Below the pieces are notes generated by a model, which saw only the letters and a program-made list of their open reading frames with translations, ran no database searches and was not told where the DNA came from. From the NCBI GenBank assembly GCA_004296865.1, contig SCVQ01000135.1:1-18979 (forward strand): a stretch of DNA of 18,979 nucleotides. Direction: 5' to 3'. This stretch comes from Nitrospirota bacterium. GTDB lineage: Bacteria > Nitrospirota > Nitrospiria > Nitrospirales > Nitrospiraceae. Positions 1-7,395 of this stretch are shown in pieces (within the stretch, counting starts at the first letter, position 1; each line of letters starts with the position of its first letter). Both the position numbers and the translations under genes were made by a program.

Positions 1-1
1 G

Positions 2-1543
2 ATGCAAGCCCTCGACCGTCGCGCCATGACGGAGGCCCACATCCCAAGCCTCACGCTGATGGACTACGCCGGAGCCGGTGTGGTCGAGGCGATGGCGCAA
101 GTTTTCGGTCCATTGCGCGGCAAGACGGTCACGGTCTTCTGCGGCAAAGGGCATAACGGGGGCGACGGACTCGTCGTCGCACGATTGCTGAAGCAGCAGC
201 GGGTTCGCGTGCAGGTCCTGCTCATGACCAAGGCAACGGACCTAGCCGGGGACGCCACAATCATGTATCGGCGTTTCACGAAGGCCGCAGGCGCCGCAAC
301 CCTGCACGTCACCCCGTCCAGCGAGCGAACCAGGACGCTCCTGGGGAAAAGCCATCTGATCGTAGACGCACTCCTGGGAACCGGCCTCTCGGCACCGGTC
401 GCGGGACCATACCGCGCAGCCATTGAGGCGATCAATGCGTCCGACCTGCCGGTGATCGCAGTCGACCTGCCGTCAGGCATCCATGCCGACACAGGAGCCG
501 TCATGGGGACGGCGGTGAAGGCAGCGCTCACCGTCACCTTCGCACTGCCTAAGCTGGGCCTCTATGTCGGTCCCGGCATCGACCATGCGGGGGCTATTCG
601 GATTGTCGACATCGGCATCCCGCGTTCCTTCGTGGACGAAGTCCCCAGCCAGATCGCACTGATGACCCTCGAGGACGTCCATCGCCTGATTCCACGCCGC
701 GCCCCTTCATCGCACAAGGGCACCTACGGTCATGCCGGCATCATTGCCGGATCCGTAGGCAAGACCGGTGCGGCTGCGCTGGCGGCCCGAGCCGCCCTTC
801 GGATCGGAGCCGGCTTGGTGACGGTCGCCACCCCATCAAGCGTCAACGACACGCTCGAAGCCAAACTGCTGGAAGCGATGACCGCCCCGATGCCTGAAAC
901 GAAAGCCAGAACCCTGGCACGGTCCGGACTGGATCGTCTCCTGGCATTCATCAATGCTCGAAGCGCCGTCGCGATCGGCCCAGGCCTGACGACCCACCCG
1001 GAGACCGTGGACTTGCTCCAGACGCTGATTCCGCGGCTGGAGAAGCCATCCGTTCTGGACGCCGATGCCCTCAACGCCCTGGCCGGCCGTACTGCGCTGC
1101 TTGCCGAGTGCAAAACCCAGCCGATCCTGACGCCCCACCCCGGCGAGATGGCGCGGCTGGAGGAAGACGCCACCCCTCAATCGATCAATGAGGATCGGAT
1201 CGGCGCCGCAACGCGCTTTGCCAAGCGACGTGGGGTCATGCTGGTGCTGAAGGGAGCCCGGACCGTTGTTGCGCATCCGGACGGACGCGTGACGATCTGC
1301 CCGACCGGCAACCCCGGCATGGCCACAGCTGGAACCGGCGATGCCCTGACCGGGATCATCGTCGGCTTGCTGGCGCAGAAACTGCCCCCATGGGACGCCG
1401 CCTGTGTCGGCACGTATTTGCACGGCCTGGCCGGCGACCTGGCCGCAGCCTCGCTCGGCCCAGTTGGCATGACCGCCGGGGACTTGATCGAGCGAATTCC
1501 CTTTGCCATCAGCCAGACGGTCGCATCCCCAACAGCCGTCTAG
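2..1543 (+). CDS. nnr: Bifunctional NAD(P)H-hydrate epimerase / ADP-dependent NAD(P)H-hydrate dehydratase (5'-partial)
   Basis: Repairs hydrated NAD(P)H: the N-terminal domain epimerises the S/R hydrates and the C-terminal domain dehydrates the S form using ADP. Residues 1-215 are a YjeF_N domain with GKGHNGGDG (48-56), DALLGTG (122-128) and AVDLPSG (153-159). Residues 225-505 are the ribokinase-like dehydratase domain with ILTPHPGEMARL (375-386) and the catalytic loop GTGDALTG (444-451, active Asp). Both domains look intact. The reading frame is open to the left edge, and family members usually carry about 8-10 residues before this MQALDRR segment, so the ATG at position 2 is probably internal and the gene is cut by the window. 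It is followed 10 nt later by tsaE, a common neighbour pair. The function call is secure; the true start is outside the window. Confidence 0.95.
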   Translation: MQALDRRAMTEAHIPSLTLMDYAGAGVVEAMAQVFGPLRGKTVTVFCGKGHNGGDGLVVARLLKQQRVRVQVLLMTKATDLAGDATIMYRRFTKAAGAATLHVTPSSERTRTLLGKSHLIVDALLGTGLSAPVAGPYRAAIEAINASDLPVIAVDLPSGIHADTGAVMGTAVKAALTVTFALPKLGLYVGPGIDHAGAIRIVDIGIPRSFVDEVPSQIALMTLEDVHRLIPRRAPSSHKGTYGHAGIIAGSVGKTGAAALAARAALRIGAGLVTVATPSSVNDTLEAKLLEAMTAPMPETKARTLARSGLDRLLAFINARSAVAIGPGLTTHPETVDLLQTLIPRLEKPSVLDADALNALAGRTALLAECKTQPILTPHPGEMARLEEDATPQSINEDRIGAATRFAKRRGVMLVLKGARTVVAHPDGRVTICPTGNPGMATAGTGDALTGIIVGLLAQKLPPWDAACVGTYLHGLAGDLAAASLGPVGMTAGDLIERIPFAISQTVASPTAV

Positions 1544-1547
1544 GGAG
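1542..1547 (+). promoter_or_regulatory. Shine-Dalgarno sequence deciding the tsaE start
   Basis: AGGGAG overlaps the nnr stop codon and lies 6 nt before the ATG at 1554. It supports that ATG over the in-frame ATG at 1503, which would overlap nnr by 41 nt and add 17 residues. Confidence 0.6.
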
Positions 1548-1553
1548 CACTCA

Positions 1554-2222
1554 ATGCCTGTGCGTCATGACAAGCCACGGCCTCTTGTTCAACCGTCCAC
1601 AGACCGCGGAGCACCGCGCCTGTCTCGGTCTCGACGGGCTGTCATCCCGGCGGTAGCGGAAACGACCCGACCGGGGGGAACTGCATCCCTGGCTGGGAAA
1701 TCCGTCGAATGGGCACAGCGCTTGCGCTCGGCAACGGAGACCGAACGGCTTGGAGAAATCATCGGGCACGCGTTGCGCGGCGGCGAAGTCCTCGCCCTCT
1801 TCGGAAACTTGGGAGCCGGGAAAACCACGCTGGTGCGCGGTCTTGCCGTCGGGCTCGGCGCAGCACCCCGCAGCGTGAGCAGCCCGACGTTCGTCCTGAT
1901 CCAGGAATACCGCGGCCGGCTGCCTCTCGCACACGCGGACTTGTACCGGCTCGACTCCGTCGCAGACCTGCATGACCTCGGCCTGTCGGACTATCTCGAC
2001 GAACATCATGTTGTCGCCATCGAATGGGCCGACAAGGCCGGCGCCGACCTGCCGACGGATCGTCTGGAAATCCACCTCCACCACCGAAGCAACACTGCCC
2101 GATCGGTCGTTCTGAAGGCGACAGGCCCTTCCTCGCACCGCCTGTTGATCCACGCCATGCGGGAAGGCAAGGCCCGGAGCAAAGCCCGCCATGGCAAAGG
2201 CAAGGAGCGCCGCACGCAATGA
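1554..2222 (+). CDS. tsaE: tRNA threonylcarbamoyladenosine biosynthesis ATPase TsaE
   Basis: P-loop ATPase that works with TsaB and TsaD in forming the t6A37 modification of ANN-decoding tRNAs in the cytoplasm. Numbered from the ATG at 1554, the Walker A loop GNLGAGKT is at 84-91, SSPTF at 109-113, the AHADLYRL segment at about 126-133 and AIEWADK at about 155-161. All are characteristic of the TsaE (YjeE) family. At 222 aa the protein is longer than the usual roughly 150 aa. The excess is a basic, proline/serine-rich N-terminal stretch of about 55 residues that looks disordered, plus a Lys/Arg-rich tail. The stop codon overlaps the next ATG (ATGA), so translation of the HIT gene is likely coupled. 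TsaB and TsaD are not in the window. The family call is firm; the start rests on the Shine-Dalgarno sequence. Confidence 0.93.
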   Translation: MPVRHDKPRPLVQPSTDRGAPRLSRSRRAVIPAVAETTRPGGTASLAGKSVEWAQRLRSATETERLGEIIGHALRGGEVLALFGNLGAGKTTLVRGLAVGLGAAPRSVSSPTFVLIQEYRGRLPLAHADLYRLDSVADLHDLGLSDYLDEHHVVAIEWADKAGADLPTDRLEIHLHHRSNTARSVVLKATGPSSHRLLIHAMREGKARSKARHGKGKERRTQ

Positions 2223-2821
2223 ACGTCCTCTGGGCGCCCTGGCGCATGGCGTATGTCCAAACCACCCGCAAAGCCACCCGGTGCATCTTTTGCACGAAAA
2301 TTCGGGGGCGGCGTGATGCGACCAACCTCGTCTTGCACCGAGGAACGCACGGCTTCGTCATCATGAACCTCTTCCCCTACAACAGCGGCCACCTCATGGT
2401 GGCACCCTACGCACACGTCAGCAGCCTGGAGTCCCTGCCCCCCGAAGGCGCACTCGAACTCATCACATTGACCAATCTCTCCCTCCGGGTCCTGCGGGCC
2501 GAGATCGGACCGGAAGGGTTTAACCTCGGCATCAACCTGGGACGGGTCAGCGGGGCCGGGATCGAAGCCCACGTGCACCTGCACATCGTGCCTCGCTGGA
2601 ACGGGGACACGAATTTCATGCCGCTGTTTGCAGAAACCCGGGTGATCCCCGAGCACCTCCGGGCAACCTACCACAAGCTTCGCGCGCGATTCCGCGTGGT
2701 CCTCGCACATCGTCCACCAACCCGTGCCCAACCCGCGGCAGGCACACGCACACAGGCGGGACAAGCCTCTCGGCACGGCCGCACACGCACCACCACACGG
2801 AGGTCTAAGCCACGCCTATGA
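2219..2821 (+). CDS. HIT-family nucleotide hydrolase / Ap4A phosphorylase-like protein
   Basis: Histidine-triad protein expected to act on dinucleoside polyphosphates or nucleotidyl conjugates. The triad HVHLHIVPR (His118, His120, His122) is intact, preceded by NLGRVSGAGIEAH. An N-terminal CIFC pair (Cys22, Cys25) fits the zinc-binding subgroup, and LWAPWRMAYV at the start is typical of the bacterial Ap4A phosphorylase-like HIT proteins with this layout. The core ends near residue 163; the last 35 or so residues are an Arg/Thr/Ala-rich tail of low complexity not expected in the family. The start ATG overlaps the tsaE stop by 4 nt and the stop overlaps the lapA ATG by 4 nt (ATGA both times), so this is the middle gene of a coupled string. 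Substrate specificity cannot be read from sequence. Confidence 0.92.
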   Translation: MNVLWAPWRMAYVQTTRKATRCIFCTKIRGRRDATNLVLHRGTHGFVIMNLFPYNSGHLMVAPYAHVSSLESLPPEGALELITLTNLSLRVLRAEIGPEGFNLGINLGRVSGAGIEAHVHLHIVPRWNGDTNFMPLFAETRVIPEHLRATYHKLRARFRVVLAHRPPTRAQPAAGTRTQAGQASRHGRTRTTTRRSKPRL

Positions 2822-3156
2822 TCCGATGGATCTTGGTTGCCATCCTCTTGCTCCTGTCGCTCACCTTCTTTCTCCAAAACCAGGAGCAAGAAGTCACGCT
2901 TCGCTATTTTTTCGGCCTGCGTGAAGCGTCCACTGAGTTGTGGAGGCCGGTCCTCAGCGCCTTCGCCGTCGGCATTCTCGTCGCCTCCATCCTGCTATTC
3001 CCCGCCTGGGTTCGGGGGCGGCTGGAACTCAGGAGAAAAACAAAAGCCTTGCAGGAGGCGGAGGCCGATTTGGAGCAGTTGCGTAAGGCGCTCGAAAAGC
3101 CGCCCCGCCACGCAAGCGGGCAACAGAACCGTCCCGAGGGGCTGTCCGATGAATGA
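2818..3156 (+). CDS. LapA domain-containing membrane protein (DUF1049)
   Basis: Small inner-membrane protein of 112 aa. Hydrophobic helix 1 spans about residues 4-20, a short polar loop with NQEQEVTLRYFFG follows, helix 2 spans about 45-62, and a charged heptad-like stretch (68-94) looks like a cytoplasmic coiled coil. This is the LapA/YciS architecture; in E. coli the LapA/LapB pair affects turnover of the LPS enzyme LpxC. No lapB-type TPR gene is adjacent, so the same role here is only inferred. The start overlaps the HIT stop by 4 nt, with GGAGGT at 2799-2804 as a rather distant Shine-Dalgarno sequence. The end overlaps mutS by 8 nt. Confidence 0.85.
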   Translation: MIRWILVAILLLLSLTFFLQNQEQEVTLRYFFGLREASTELWRPVLSAFAVGILVASILLFPAWVRGRLELRRKTKALQEAEADLEQLRKALEKPPRHASGQQNRPEGLSDE

Positions 3157-5827
3157 TGGGGACCTCACCCCCCTGATGCGCCAGTATCGGGAGATCAAGA
3201 GCGCGCATCGGGAAGCCATCTTGTTTTTCAGGGTGGGCGACTTCTATGAAATGTTCTATGAGGACGCGGAAGAGGCCTCCCGGCTCCTGTCCATCACCTT
3301 GACCTCGCGAGACAAGTCCCGCGCAGATCCGGTTCCCCTCTGCGGCATCCCCCATCACGCGGCGACCGGGTACATCGCCAAGCTCCTCAAGGCCGGCCGG
3401 ACGGTGGCCCTGTGCGACCAAGTGGAAGACCCGAAGCTGGCGAAGGGCCTGGTCCGGCGGGAAGTCGTCCGCCTCTATACCCCCGGCACGTTGATCGACA
3501 CGGAGCTATTGCCGCCGACGGAATCGAATTTTCTGGCCGCGGTCGCTGCGGCCTCGCCTGACGCCGGTTCTGCGCAGCACGACGATCGGGCCCCGGCCCT
3601 CGGACTGGCTTCTCTTGATCTCTCCACCGGAGACTTCTGGGTCATGGAGTTTCACGGGAGTCGGGCTCGGACCGACCTGCAGGACGAACTCTCCCGGCTG
3701 GAGCCTCGCGAGTTGCTCTACCCGCTGAATTTTCCGAAGCCCCTCCTCGATCATCTCGCCCAGGCGAAGAGCGTGAGCCTCTGCGCACAGGATGCGTCCG
3801 GCTTCAACCTCCCGTCCGCCGAGCGGACGTTGCGGGAACATTTCGGCGTCAGCTCTTTGGAGAGCTTCGGCTGTCAGGACTTATCCCTGAGCCTCCAGGC
3901 AGCCGGCGCCATCCTGCGTTACCTCCGTGAGACACAGCCGGCGGCCAGCCTGGCCCATTTGCGCGGCCTGCAGATCCGGCGGACTGGCGGGGAAATGCAT
4001 CTGGACGCCGCGACCGTCCGCAATCTCGAACTGGTCAGACCCTTGGCTGACGACCGCCACGAGCGCACCAAGACCACCCTCCTCTCGGTCCTTGACCGGA
4101 CCGTTTCGGTCATGGGCAGCCGTCTGCTGCGCGAGTGGGTCCTCCGCCCGCTGGTGACGAGCGCCCCCATTCACGCCCGCCTTGACGCGGTCGCGGAACT
4201 GGCCGAGAACTTGCGCGCCCGCACCGGCATCAGGGCCGCGCTGAAAACGGTCCAAGATATCGCGCGGCTGAGCAGCCGCATTTCGCTGGGCGTCGCCCAC
4301 CCGCGCGACTTGTTGGGACTCAAACAGTCGGTGGCGGCACTTCCCGCCATCCGGGTCCTCCTGTCCCCCCTCCATGCCTCGCTGCTTCAGGACCTAGCCC
4401 GATCCTGGGACGACCTGTCCGACGTCCATGAGATGATCGAACGTGCCATCCTCCCGGACGCCCCGGTCTCGATCCGGGACGGCGGCATCATCCAAAACGG
4501 CTACCAGGCGCATCTGGACGAGTTACGGAAAACCTGCCGGGAGGGGAAGGGCTGGATCACGCAGCTTGAGGCGCAGGAACGGGAACGTACCGGGATTGAA
4601 TCGCTGAAGGTCCGATTCAATCAGGTCTTCGGTTATTACATCGAGGTGACCAAGGCGAACCTCTCGCGCATTCCCGACCACTACCGCCGGAAGCAGACCC
4701 TCGCAAACGCCGAGCGCTTCATCACGCCCGAGTTGAAAGAACTGGAAGACCGGGTGACCGGCGCCGAGACCCAACTCAACTCGCTCGAGCAGGAACTCTT
4801 TGAGCAGATCCGCTCTCAGCTCGCGCAAGAGACCGCCAGGCTCCAAGCCATGGGGAAGACCATCGCCCTCCTCGATGTCCTCGCCGCTCTGGCTGAAGTG
4901 GCGACCACGAACCGCTACGTCCGTCCCTCGGTGGATGACGGCGGCACCATCCGAATCAGCGAGGGGCGGCATCCGGTGGTGGAACGGCTCGACCTAGCAA
5001 GCGGGTTTATTCCAAACGATACCGTGGTGGACCTCGAAGGCAGCCGCCTCCTGATCATCACCGGCCCGAACATGGCCGGCAAGAGCACCTATCTCAGACA
5101 GGTGGCCCTGATCGTGTTGATGGCCCAAATGGGTAGTTTCGTTCCGGCCAGAACGGCCGGCATCGGTCTCGTGGACCGCATTTTTACAAGGGTCGGCGCA
5201 TCCGACAACCTCTCGGCCGGCCAGAGCACCTTCATGGTGGAAATGACCGAGACGGCCCAGATACTCAACTGCGCCACCCAGCGCAGCTTGATCCTGCTTG
5301 ACGAGATCGGACGCGGGACCAGCACCTACGACGGGCTGAGCATCGCCTGGGCGGTATCGGAATATATTCAGGACCGGAGCCGTCTGGGAGCCCGCACGCT
5401 CTTTGCCACCCACTACCACGAATTGACGGAGCTGGCCGGGCAACGCGAGGGAATTAAAAACTATTCGGTGTCCGTGAAGGAACGGAATGAAGAGGTGTTA
5501 TTTCTGCGAAAGATCGTCGAAGGCGGAGCGGATCGGAGCTACGGCATTCACGTGGCCAGGCTGGCCGGCCTCCCCAAGACGGTGATCGGCCGGGCGGGGG
5601 AAGTGCTGGCCCAGTTGGAACGTTCCTCCGCTCAGCCCTCTCAGTCTGACCTTTTCACCACCCCTCACGCCTCCCCCCTCACGCCTCCCCCTGACCCTTC
5701 CTTGCCGTCCCCGCATCCCATCATCGAAGAGGTGCGCCAGATGGACCTCTTTACGATGACCCCGCTGGAAGCCCTAAACAAGCTGGCCGATCTGCAGCGC
5801 CGGATTGGCGAGGACTCGCAGAAATAA
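3149..5827 (+). CDS. mutS: DNA mismatch repair protein MutS
   Basis: Mismatch-recognition ATPase of 892 aa, a normal length. The N-terminal mismatch-binding motif GDFYEMF has the Phe-x-Glu at residues 32-34. The connector, lever and clamp domains follow, then the ABC-type ATPase with Walker A GPNMAGKST (639-647), the signature region SAGQSTFMVEM, Walker B ILLDEIGRG (Asp718-Glu719) and the ATHYHEL switch. After the ATPase core comes a Pro/Ser/Thr-rich linker (about 830-855), then a QMDLF peptide (864-868) matching the beta-clamp binding consensus, and a short C-terminal helical segment. The chosen ATG at 3149 starts MNDGDLTPLMRQY, as in the family; the open frame extends further upstream only through lapA. 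The linker DNA carries a 14-bp tandem duplication, annotated separately. No mutL is in the window. Confidence 0.98.
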   Translation: MNDGDLTPLMRQYREIKSAHREAILFFRVGDFYEMFYEDAEEASRLLSITLTSRDKSRADPVPLCGIPHHAATGYIAKLLKAGRTVALCDQVEDPKLAKGLVRREVVRLYTPGTLIDTELLPPTESNFLAAVAAASPDAGSAQHDDRAPALGLASLDLSTGDFWVMEFHGSRARTDLQDELSRLEPRELLYPLNFPKPLLDHLAQAKSVSLCAQDASGFNLPSAERTLREHFGVSSLESFGCQDLSLSLQAAGAILRYLRETQPAASLAHLRGLQIRRTGGEMHLDAATVRNLELVRPLADDRHERTKTTLLSVLDRTVSVMGSRLLREWVLRPLVTSAPIHARLDAVAELAENLRARTGIRAALKTVQDIARLSSRISLGVAHPRDLLGLKQSVAALPAIRVLLSPLHASLLQDLARSWDDLSDVHEMIERAILPDAPVSIRDGGIIQNGYQAHLDELRKTCREGKGWITQLEAQERERTGIESLKVRFNQVFGYYIEVTKANLSRIPDHYRRKQTLANAERFITPELKELEDRVTGAETQLNSLEQELFEQIRSQLAQETARLQAMGKTIALLDVLAALAEVATTNRYVRPSVDDGGTIRISEGRHPVVERLDLASGFIPNDTVVDLEGSRLLIITGPNMAGKSTYLRQVALIVLMAQMGSFVPARTAGIGLVDRIFTRVGASDNLSAGQSTFMVEMTETAQILNCATQRSLILLDEIGRGTSTYDGLSIAWAVSEYIQDRSRLGARTLFATHYHELTELAGQREGIKNYSVSVKERNEEVLFLRKIVEGGADRSYGIHVARLAGLPKTVIGRAGEVLAQLERSSAQPSQSDLFTTPHASPLTPPPDPSLPSPHPIIEEVRQMDLFTMTPLEALNKLADLQRRIGEDSQK
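5661..5691 (+). repeat. 14-bp tandem repeat (2.2 copies) inside the mutS linker
   Basis: The unit CTCACGCCTCCCCC occurs at 5664-5677 and again at 5678-5691 without a mismatch; exact 14-bp periodicity holds from 5661 to 5691. It encodes the proline-rich linker at residues 838-848 of MutS. Fourteen is not a multiple of three, so gain or loss of one copy would shift the reading frame. Confidence 0.9.
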
Positions 5828-5862
5828 AAAGGGCGGCGTGCCAACCGGCACGCCGCCCTTTT
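5827..5862. terminator. Bidirectional intrinsic terminator between convergent mutS and exported-protein operons
   Basis: A perfect 12-bp GC-rich stem (GGGCGGCGTGCC at 5831-5842, GGCACGCCGCCC at 5847-5858) with an AACC loop. It is flanked by AAAA on the left and TTTT on the right, extending the pairing to 16 bp. It starts directly at the mutS stop codon and ends 19 nt before the stop of the minus-strand gene, so it can act in both directions. Confidence 0.9.
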
Positions 5863-5881
5863 CTTACACCATAGTCAGCGA

Positions 5882-6556
5882 TCAGTGGCCGTGACCGCCC
5901 TCGTTGTACTGCGCGGTCCAGGGGATCAAGCCGCCGGCCATATGTTTCCCGCCGGGGATCATGACGTCATACTGCATGACGACCGTGTCCGCTCCCTTCG
6001 GCGAGGTATTGAGCGCCTGCTTGGCCTTGTAGCACTCCGCTTCAAACTCGTGCTTGCTGGCACAAGCCGCTTCCTTCAACGCGCGGATGCCGCGCGGCCT
6101 GCCCATCTCGCCGGCATTGTCGGCCAGCTTCTTGACGGAGGAAATCACCCGGTGGTTCTGCTCCACTTCCTGAGCAACGAACTCGACCAGGGTCGTGGCC
6201 GACGCCGGCGGCACTTCCTTCGCCGCGGCAGGCCCCGCATGAGGACGGGCCATCGACTTCAATTGGCTCCAGACTTCCTTGTTCGCAGCATAGAACTTGA
6301 CGTTCTTGCCGGGGTGGATCTTCTGCCAGAACAACCCGCTCTCGGCATTGCCGCCGAAGACCGCGATGTTGATCCAGACCGCCTCATCGTAGGGGTCGAG
6401 GATGATGACCCGCCCCTGCAACGTGGTCGGCTTGCTCATGTCGCCCCATTCAAACCGCTCCTGGAACGCCTCAATGGCCAGCGCGGTCGAGGTCACACCC
6501 ACGACCAGAACCACGGCGACCATGAAGGCCCAGCCTTTCTTATGAAAGCTCATCAT
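5882..6556 (-). CDS. Exported protein of unknown function, His-containing C-terminus
   Basis: I do not recognise the family. The ATG at 6556 (a second one at 6553) follows a strong AAGGAGG 6 nt upstream, giving 224 aa. Residues 1-27 form a Sec signal peptide: MMSFHKKGW, then a hydrophobic core, with likely cleavage after ALA before IEAFQ. The mature part has a beta-rich-looking segment beginning TTLQGRVIILDPYDEAVWINIAVF, a linker rich in Ala/Pro (about residues 107-120), and a charged, probably helical region with two cysteines in ACASKHEFEAEC. The end is GGHGH, a possible metal ligand cluster. There is no CxxCH haem motif and no lipobox. It lies 80 nt downstream of another exported protein gene on the same strand, with no evident terminator between them, so one transcript is likely, ending at the shared terminator. 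Periplasmic location is inferred. Confidence 0.75.
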   Translation of the reverse strand: MMSFHKKGWAFMVAVVLVVGVTSTALAIEAFQERFEWGDMSKPTTLQGRVIILDPYDEAVWINIAVFGGNAESGLFWQKIHPGKNVKFYAANKEVWSQLKSMARPHAGPAAAKEVPPASATTLVEFVAQEVEQNHRVISSVKKLADNAGEMGRPRGIRALKEAACASKHEFEAECYKAKQALNTSPKGADTVVMQYDVMIPGGKHMAGGLIPWTAQYNEGGHGH

Positions 6557-6636
6557 TAAATCCCTCCTTGCCACGCCATCCGTTAAAAATGCCGATCATA
6601 ACCTTCGTAATCTACGGGCGAACCGGTCCGGGGGAA

Positions 6637-7125
6637 CTAGTCCTTCGCCAGCACCTTGAACCCGGTGATCGTCCGGCCATCCAGCGTCACTTCGAGGGCC
6701 ACCAGTTCCTGGGAGGCCTTGATGATCTGATCCATGAGCGCCTTGTCCTTCACCTGAAGGCGCACGGTCGTTGCAGCATGGTACCAGCCGGCATAGGGAT
6801 TGTTCCGATCGGTGCCACCGGTAAAGCCCCAGGCGCAACAGGTGAACAGAGGGTCAGGAGGCCGCACATCCAGGTCGGACGACGCCCGTCCGCTCGGATT
6901 GCCTGAAGCTGGATCGCCGGTGTTCCAGTATTGAATCCCGAACAGGAGTTCCCGATCAGGATTGTCCGCCCATTGCGACCAGACGCGACCCTTCAGGGTC
7001 TTCAGAACCTCGCCCTTCATCAGCGGCGGGCCGGCCGGCGCATCGGCTGCCGCCACAAACCCGGCCGTCAACAAACCGGCGACAAAAAAGACTGCCACGA
7101 TTGCTATGACTACGCCCCTCTTCAT
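6637..7125 (-). CDS. Exported protein of unknown function with CCAWG motif
   Basis: I do not recognise the family. The ATG at 7125 is preceded by AAGGAGGT with 8 nt spacing, giving 162 aa; longer in-frame starts lack such a site. The N-terminus MKRGVVIAIVAVFFVAGLLTAGFVAA is a signal peptide, with likely cleavage near AAA-DAPAG. The mature protein starts its conserved-looking part with EVLKTLKGRVWSQWADNPDRELLFGIQYWN. It has a central FTCCAWGFTGG with adjacent cysteines, and ends in TTVRLQVKDKALMDQIIKASQELVALEVTL and GFKVLAKD, which look like alternating strands and one helix. The TLKGRV segment echoes TLQGRV in the next gene, so distant relatedness is possible. It is the first gene after a candidate promoter at 7308-7336. 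A periplasmic or outer-face role is inferred only from the signal peptide. Confidence 0.75.
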   Translation of the reverse strand: MKRGVVIAIVAVFFVAGLLTAGFVAAADAPAGPPLMKGEVLKTLKGRVWSQWADNPDRELLFGIQYWNTGDPASGNPSGRASSDLDVRPPDPLFTCCAWGFTGGTDRNNPYAGWYHAATTVRLQVKDKALMDQIIKASQELVALEVTLDGRTITGFKVLAKD

Positions 7126-7176
7126 GCCTTGTACCTCCTTCATGAGAATCAAGACCCGTGTATCAGCGTGCCCACA

Positions 7177-7203
7177 AAAAAACAAAAAGAAAAAGAAGAG
7201 GCA
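7177..7203 (-). other. Pyrimidine tract in the leader of the exported-protein operon
   Basis: On the minus strand this is a C/T tract dominated by T runs (plus strand: A runs broken by single C and G). It lies about 50-80 nt before the start at 7125 and downstream of the candidate promoter, so it would be in the 5' untranslated RNA. I see no convincing GC-rich hairpin directly before it, so I do not call it a terminator. Confidence 0.4.
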
Positions 7204-7307
7204 GAATTCCTACACCGAAGAAGCTCCGTGCCACCCCCTTTCCTCTTCTTCCGCCATGATCTTTGTTCAGCCATTGATAGACTAGTAATGAGATCGAATA
7301 GGGTCCA

Positions 7308-7336
7308 ATCGTACTCAAACCTCCATACGTTGTCAA
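7308..7336 (-). promoter_or_regulatory. Candidate sigma-70-type promoter for the exported-protein operon
   Basis: On the minus strand a perfect TTGACA (7336-7331) is followed by a 17-nt spacer and TACGAT (7313-7308, 4 of 6 matches to TATAAT). It lies in the AT-rich gap between the M16 peptidase terminator and the gene starting at 7125. The implied leader is about 175 nt. Placement is by eye. Confidence 0.45.
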
Positions 7337-7354
7337 GGAAATATTTGGCGCAAT

Positions 7355-7395
7355 CATTGGCAAGCAATGCATAAAAAACGCATTAATTGCCAATG
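7355..7395. repeat. Imperfect 16-bp inverted repeat overlapping the M16 terminator
   Basis: The left arm CATTGGCAAGCAATGC (7355-7370) and right arm GCATTAATTGCCAATG (7380-7395) pair at 14 of 16 positions around a 9-nt A-rich loop. It shares its right arm with the shorter terminator hairpin at 7377-7399, so the two folds exclude each other. Confidence 0.6.

Noticed and set aside
5885..6559. 224-codon plus-strand frame opposite the exported protein gene
   Set aside because: The minus-strand gene has a signal peptide and an AAGGAGG site, while this frame has neither and is Arg/His-rich.
6557..6636. terminator between the two exported-protein genes
   Set aside because: The 80-nt gap contains a short ACCGGT palindrome but no stable stem followed by T residues on the minus strand.
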